Positions 16,270 through 17,500 of a stretch of DNA of 17,500 nucleotides are shown one piece after another (within the stretch, counting starts at the first letter, position 1; the number at the start of each line of letters is the position of its first letter). This stretch comes from Halisarca cf. caerulea. Lineage: Eukaryota; Porifera; Demospongiae; Chondrillida; Halisarcidae. Position numbers and translations under genes: made by a program. The notes under the pieces were generated by a model. That model was not told the origin of the DNA. It was given only the letters and a program-made list of their open reading frames with translations, and made no database searches. The stretch is taken from positions 1,971,071 to 1,988,570 of the forward strand of contig CAUJGJ010000188.1 in NCBI GenBank assembly GCA_963170055.1, given 5' to 3'.

Positions 16270-16611
16270 ATGAGAACCCGAACGCTACAGGGGAATCCCC
16301 AGAGATGTCCACATAGCATGTCCAACAAGAGCTCGAGATTAGCTTTGAAGAAAAGCAGCTCAATTAGTGAGACGTTTGACGCAAAGCAGCAGGATGAAAC
16401 AGTTCATAAAAGTGTTCAGAATTCCAACAAGCCCAAGTGTTCCTTATACGAGATTATCTCCAAAGCCTCTGTATCCAAAAAGAATGTGAACCGTGGCGAG
16501 AAAGGAGACTTCTCTGCAACTTTCACGACCAAAGAGAGCTCTACTTCTGCTCTATTATCTGCACCTTGGATTACCAAAAACCTTGTTGTGGGGCCTCTTC
16601 CTTCTGGGAAC
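16270..16611 (+). CDS. Exon 1 of unrecognised Ser-rich protein
   Basis: Open throughout, ends at a strong GTAAGT donor in phase 0. Start choice is between Met at 16270 (G at -3) and Met at 16318 (A at -3); both contexts are acceptable. Confidence 0.68.
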
Positions 16612-17485
16612 GTAAGTGTGCTCGTGCTGGGAATGAAATGAGTTATAAAGCAATCATTTTGAGACGAGATTACTAGGATTAATCTCGTATAGCCAAAACT
16701 CCCCCTTCCTCTTCATTTGTATCTTGTGCATTTGAGGGAAAACCTCGTTAGTAGATGAAGTTATTGTAGGTGAATCTTGGGGGTTAATCTCGTTCTGAGA
16801 CCCAGCTCCACTATTGTATTCATTGGCTGTATATAGCAGCTAATGGGTAAATGGCAGAGCTAGATCTGGGAATGAGACTATTTGGCTATGCAAAACTACA
16901 TAGGAATTAGTGCTACAGAGCTTCTCTTTATAATTGATTTAAACACATGTCGAGATTGAAAGGAGACTTGGTTTTTAATTTTTCCCTAAGGGGAACCCCC
17001 AGACTCCTAACTAGTATTACCTTTGCAATTACTGTATACTTCACTGCCTGGCCCCCATACATCACTGTACTGTGTTATTGCACCAATGTTTTTCTAATGA
17101 TGTCCATGAATCTCTTTGATGTCAATGAGTCTCTTTGATGTCAATTGATCATGATGATGTTATTTATTGTGTTCGTATTCAATTACCATAATTTCTTTGC
17201 ATTGCCTTTTCATTTTTGTACTGTTCAGAATTTGCTTTCCAAGTCCTCATCACCAGCTACAGAGAATTCAGAAGAAGACACCATTTGCAGGGGTATGCCA
17301 CCCTTACCACCTCCTGATATGAACTACTACACACGTAAACCCTTTGCGGAGTTTTTGACCAGTGATCAGGAATCTTCTGATACCCACCTTCCACCTCTGA
17401 TAAGCTCCAGTGATGTATCTGGGTGTGTGAAATACAGTATACTGAACTCAACTTGCTCAACAGTGCCCAGCACTGCAGCAATAAG
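16270..17485 (+). CDS. Unrecognised Ser-rich protein (5' part; two exons visible)
   Basis: Exon 1, 16270-16611 (donor AAC|GTAAGT), and exon 2, 17229 to 17485 (acceptor ACTGTTCAG; possible donor AAG|GTGTGT at the window edge), join in phase 0 for about 199 residues. I used the first Met; a second at 16318 (MSNKSSRLALKKSS) may be the true start. The sequence is rich in Ser, Lys and Asn, with no hydrophobic segment or signal peptide. Recognisable stretches are KPKCSLYEIISKASVSKKN, APWITKNLVVGPLPSGN and a proline patch GMPPLPPPDMNYYTRKPFAE. It looks largely disordered and is probably intracellular. I do not recognise the family, and the gene continues beyond the window. Confidence in coding status comes from the clean splice signals, the matching phases and an open second exon. 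Confidence 0.68.
16612..17228 (+). other. Intron 1 of the Ser-rich protein gene
   Basis: GTAAGT to TTTTTGTACTGTTCAG. It contains scattered TTAATCTCGT copies (16679 and 16786 regions) and an 18-bp tandem duplication TCTCTTTGATGTCAATGA near 17111-17145. Nothing else was recognised. Confidence 0.7.
17229..17485 (+). CDS. Exon 2 of unrecognised Ser-rich protein (may continue past the edge)
   Basis: Phase 0 reading from NLLSKSSSPATENSEEDT through PPLPPPDMNYY and FAEFLTSDQESSDTHLPPL remains open to the window end. A GTGTGT donor candidate at 17486 would end it in phase 2. If that site is not used the exon simply runs on. Confidence 0.65.
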
Positions 17486-17500
17486 GTGTGTAGAAAGCAA

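Overview
The window looks like a piece of a metazoan nuclear genome, most likely a sponge (Porifera). All recognisable genes are eukaryotic: three have introns with GT-AG borders, intergenic and intronic DNA is AT-rich and full of (GT)n microsatellites and small inverted-repeat elements, and one gene encodes a short collagen-like secreted protein whose C-terminal Cys-rich domain resembles a family I know mainly from sponges and cnidarians. The phylum is inferred from these gene families and is not proven. There are no bacterial operons, CRISPR arrays or rRNA genes, and I found no convincing tRNA.

Layout. (1) 1115-8637, + strand: the last nine exons of a gene that begins left of the window. 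They splice in frame into 200 residues ending at a stop codon. The product has three complete C-x2-C-x11-H-x3-C zinc fingers, the tail of a fourth, and a SUMO-interacting-type motif (VVDLTSDS). Each finger is split by an intron between its His and its last Cys, so the gene is built of repeated exon pairs. (2) 9472-10962, - strand: a single-exon gene for a 496-residue secreted protein with signal peptide, interrupted Gly-X-Y collagen stretch, helical neck and Cys-rich C-terminal domain; it is tail-to-tail with gene 1. (3) 13276-16226, - strand: a complete three-exon gene for a 172-residue Rieske [2Fe-2S] protein of the RFESD type. Its 35-nt middle exon supplies one of the cluster-binding histidines. 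(4) 16270 to the right edge, + strand: the first two exons of an unrecognised Ser-rich protein, divergent from gene 3 with only about 43 bp between the start codons.

The introns of genes 1 and 3 carry most of the repeats: long (GT)n tracts, a (TA)n tract, a 91-bp tandem unit present at two loci plus a degraded inverted copy, several elements with CAGTG...ACCT-type inverted termini, and a nested foldback element at about 7576-8282 carrying three copies of a motif that resembles a hammerhead ribozyme core. The 10963-13275 region holds a 460-bp element with inverted termini and short direct repeats, but no gene I can support.

The four genes show no shared pathway. Features worth follow-up are the finger/SIM architecture with its frame-neutral SIM exon cassette, the Rieske microexon, the hammerhead-like motifs and the very compact divergent promoter.
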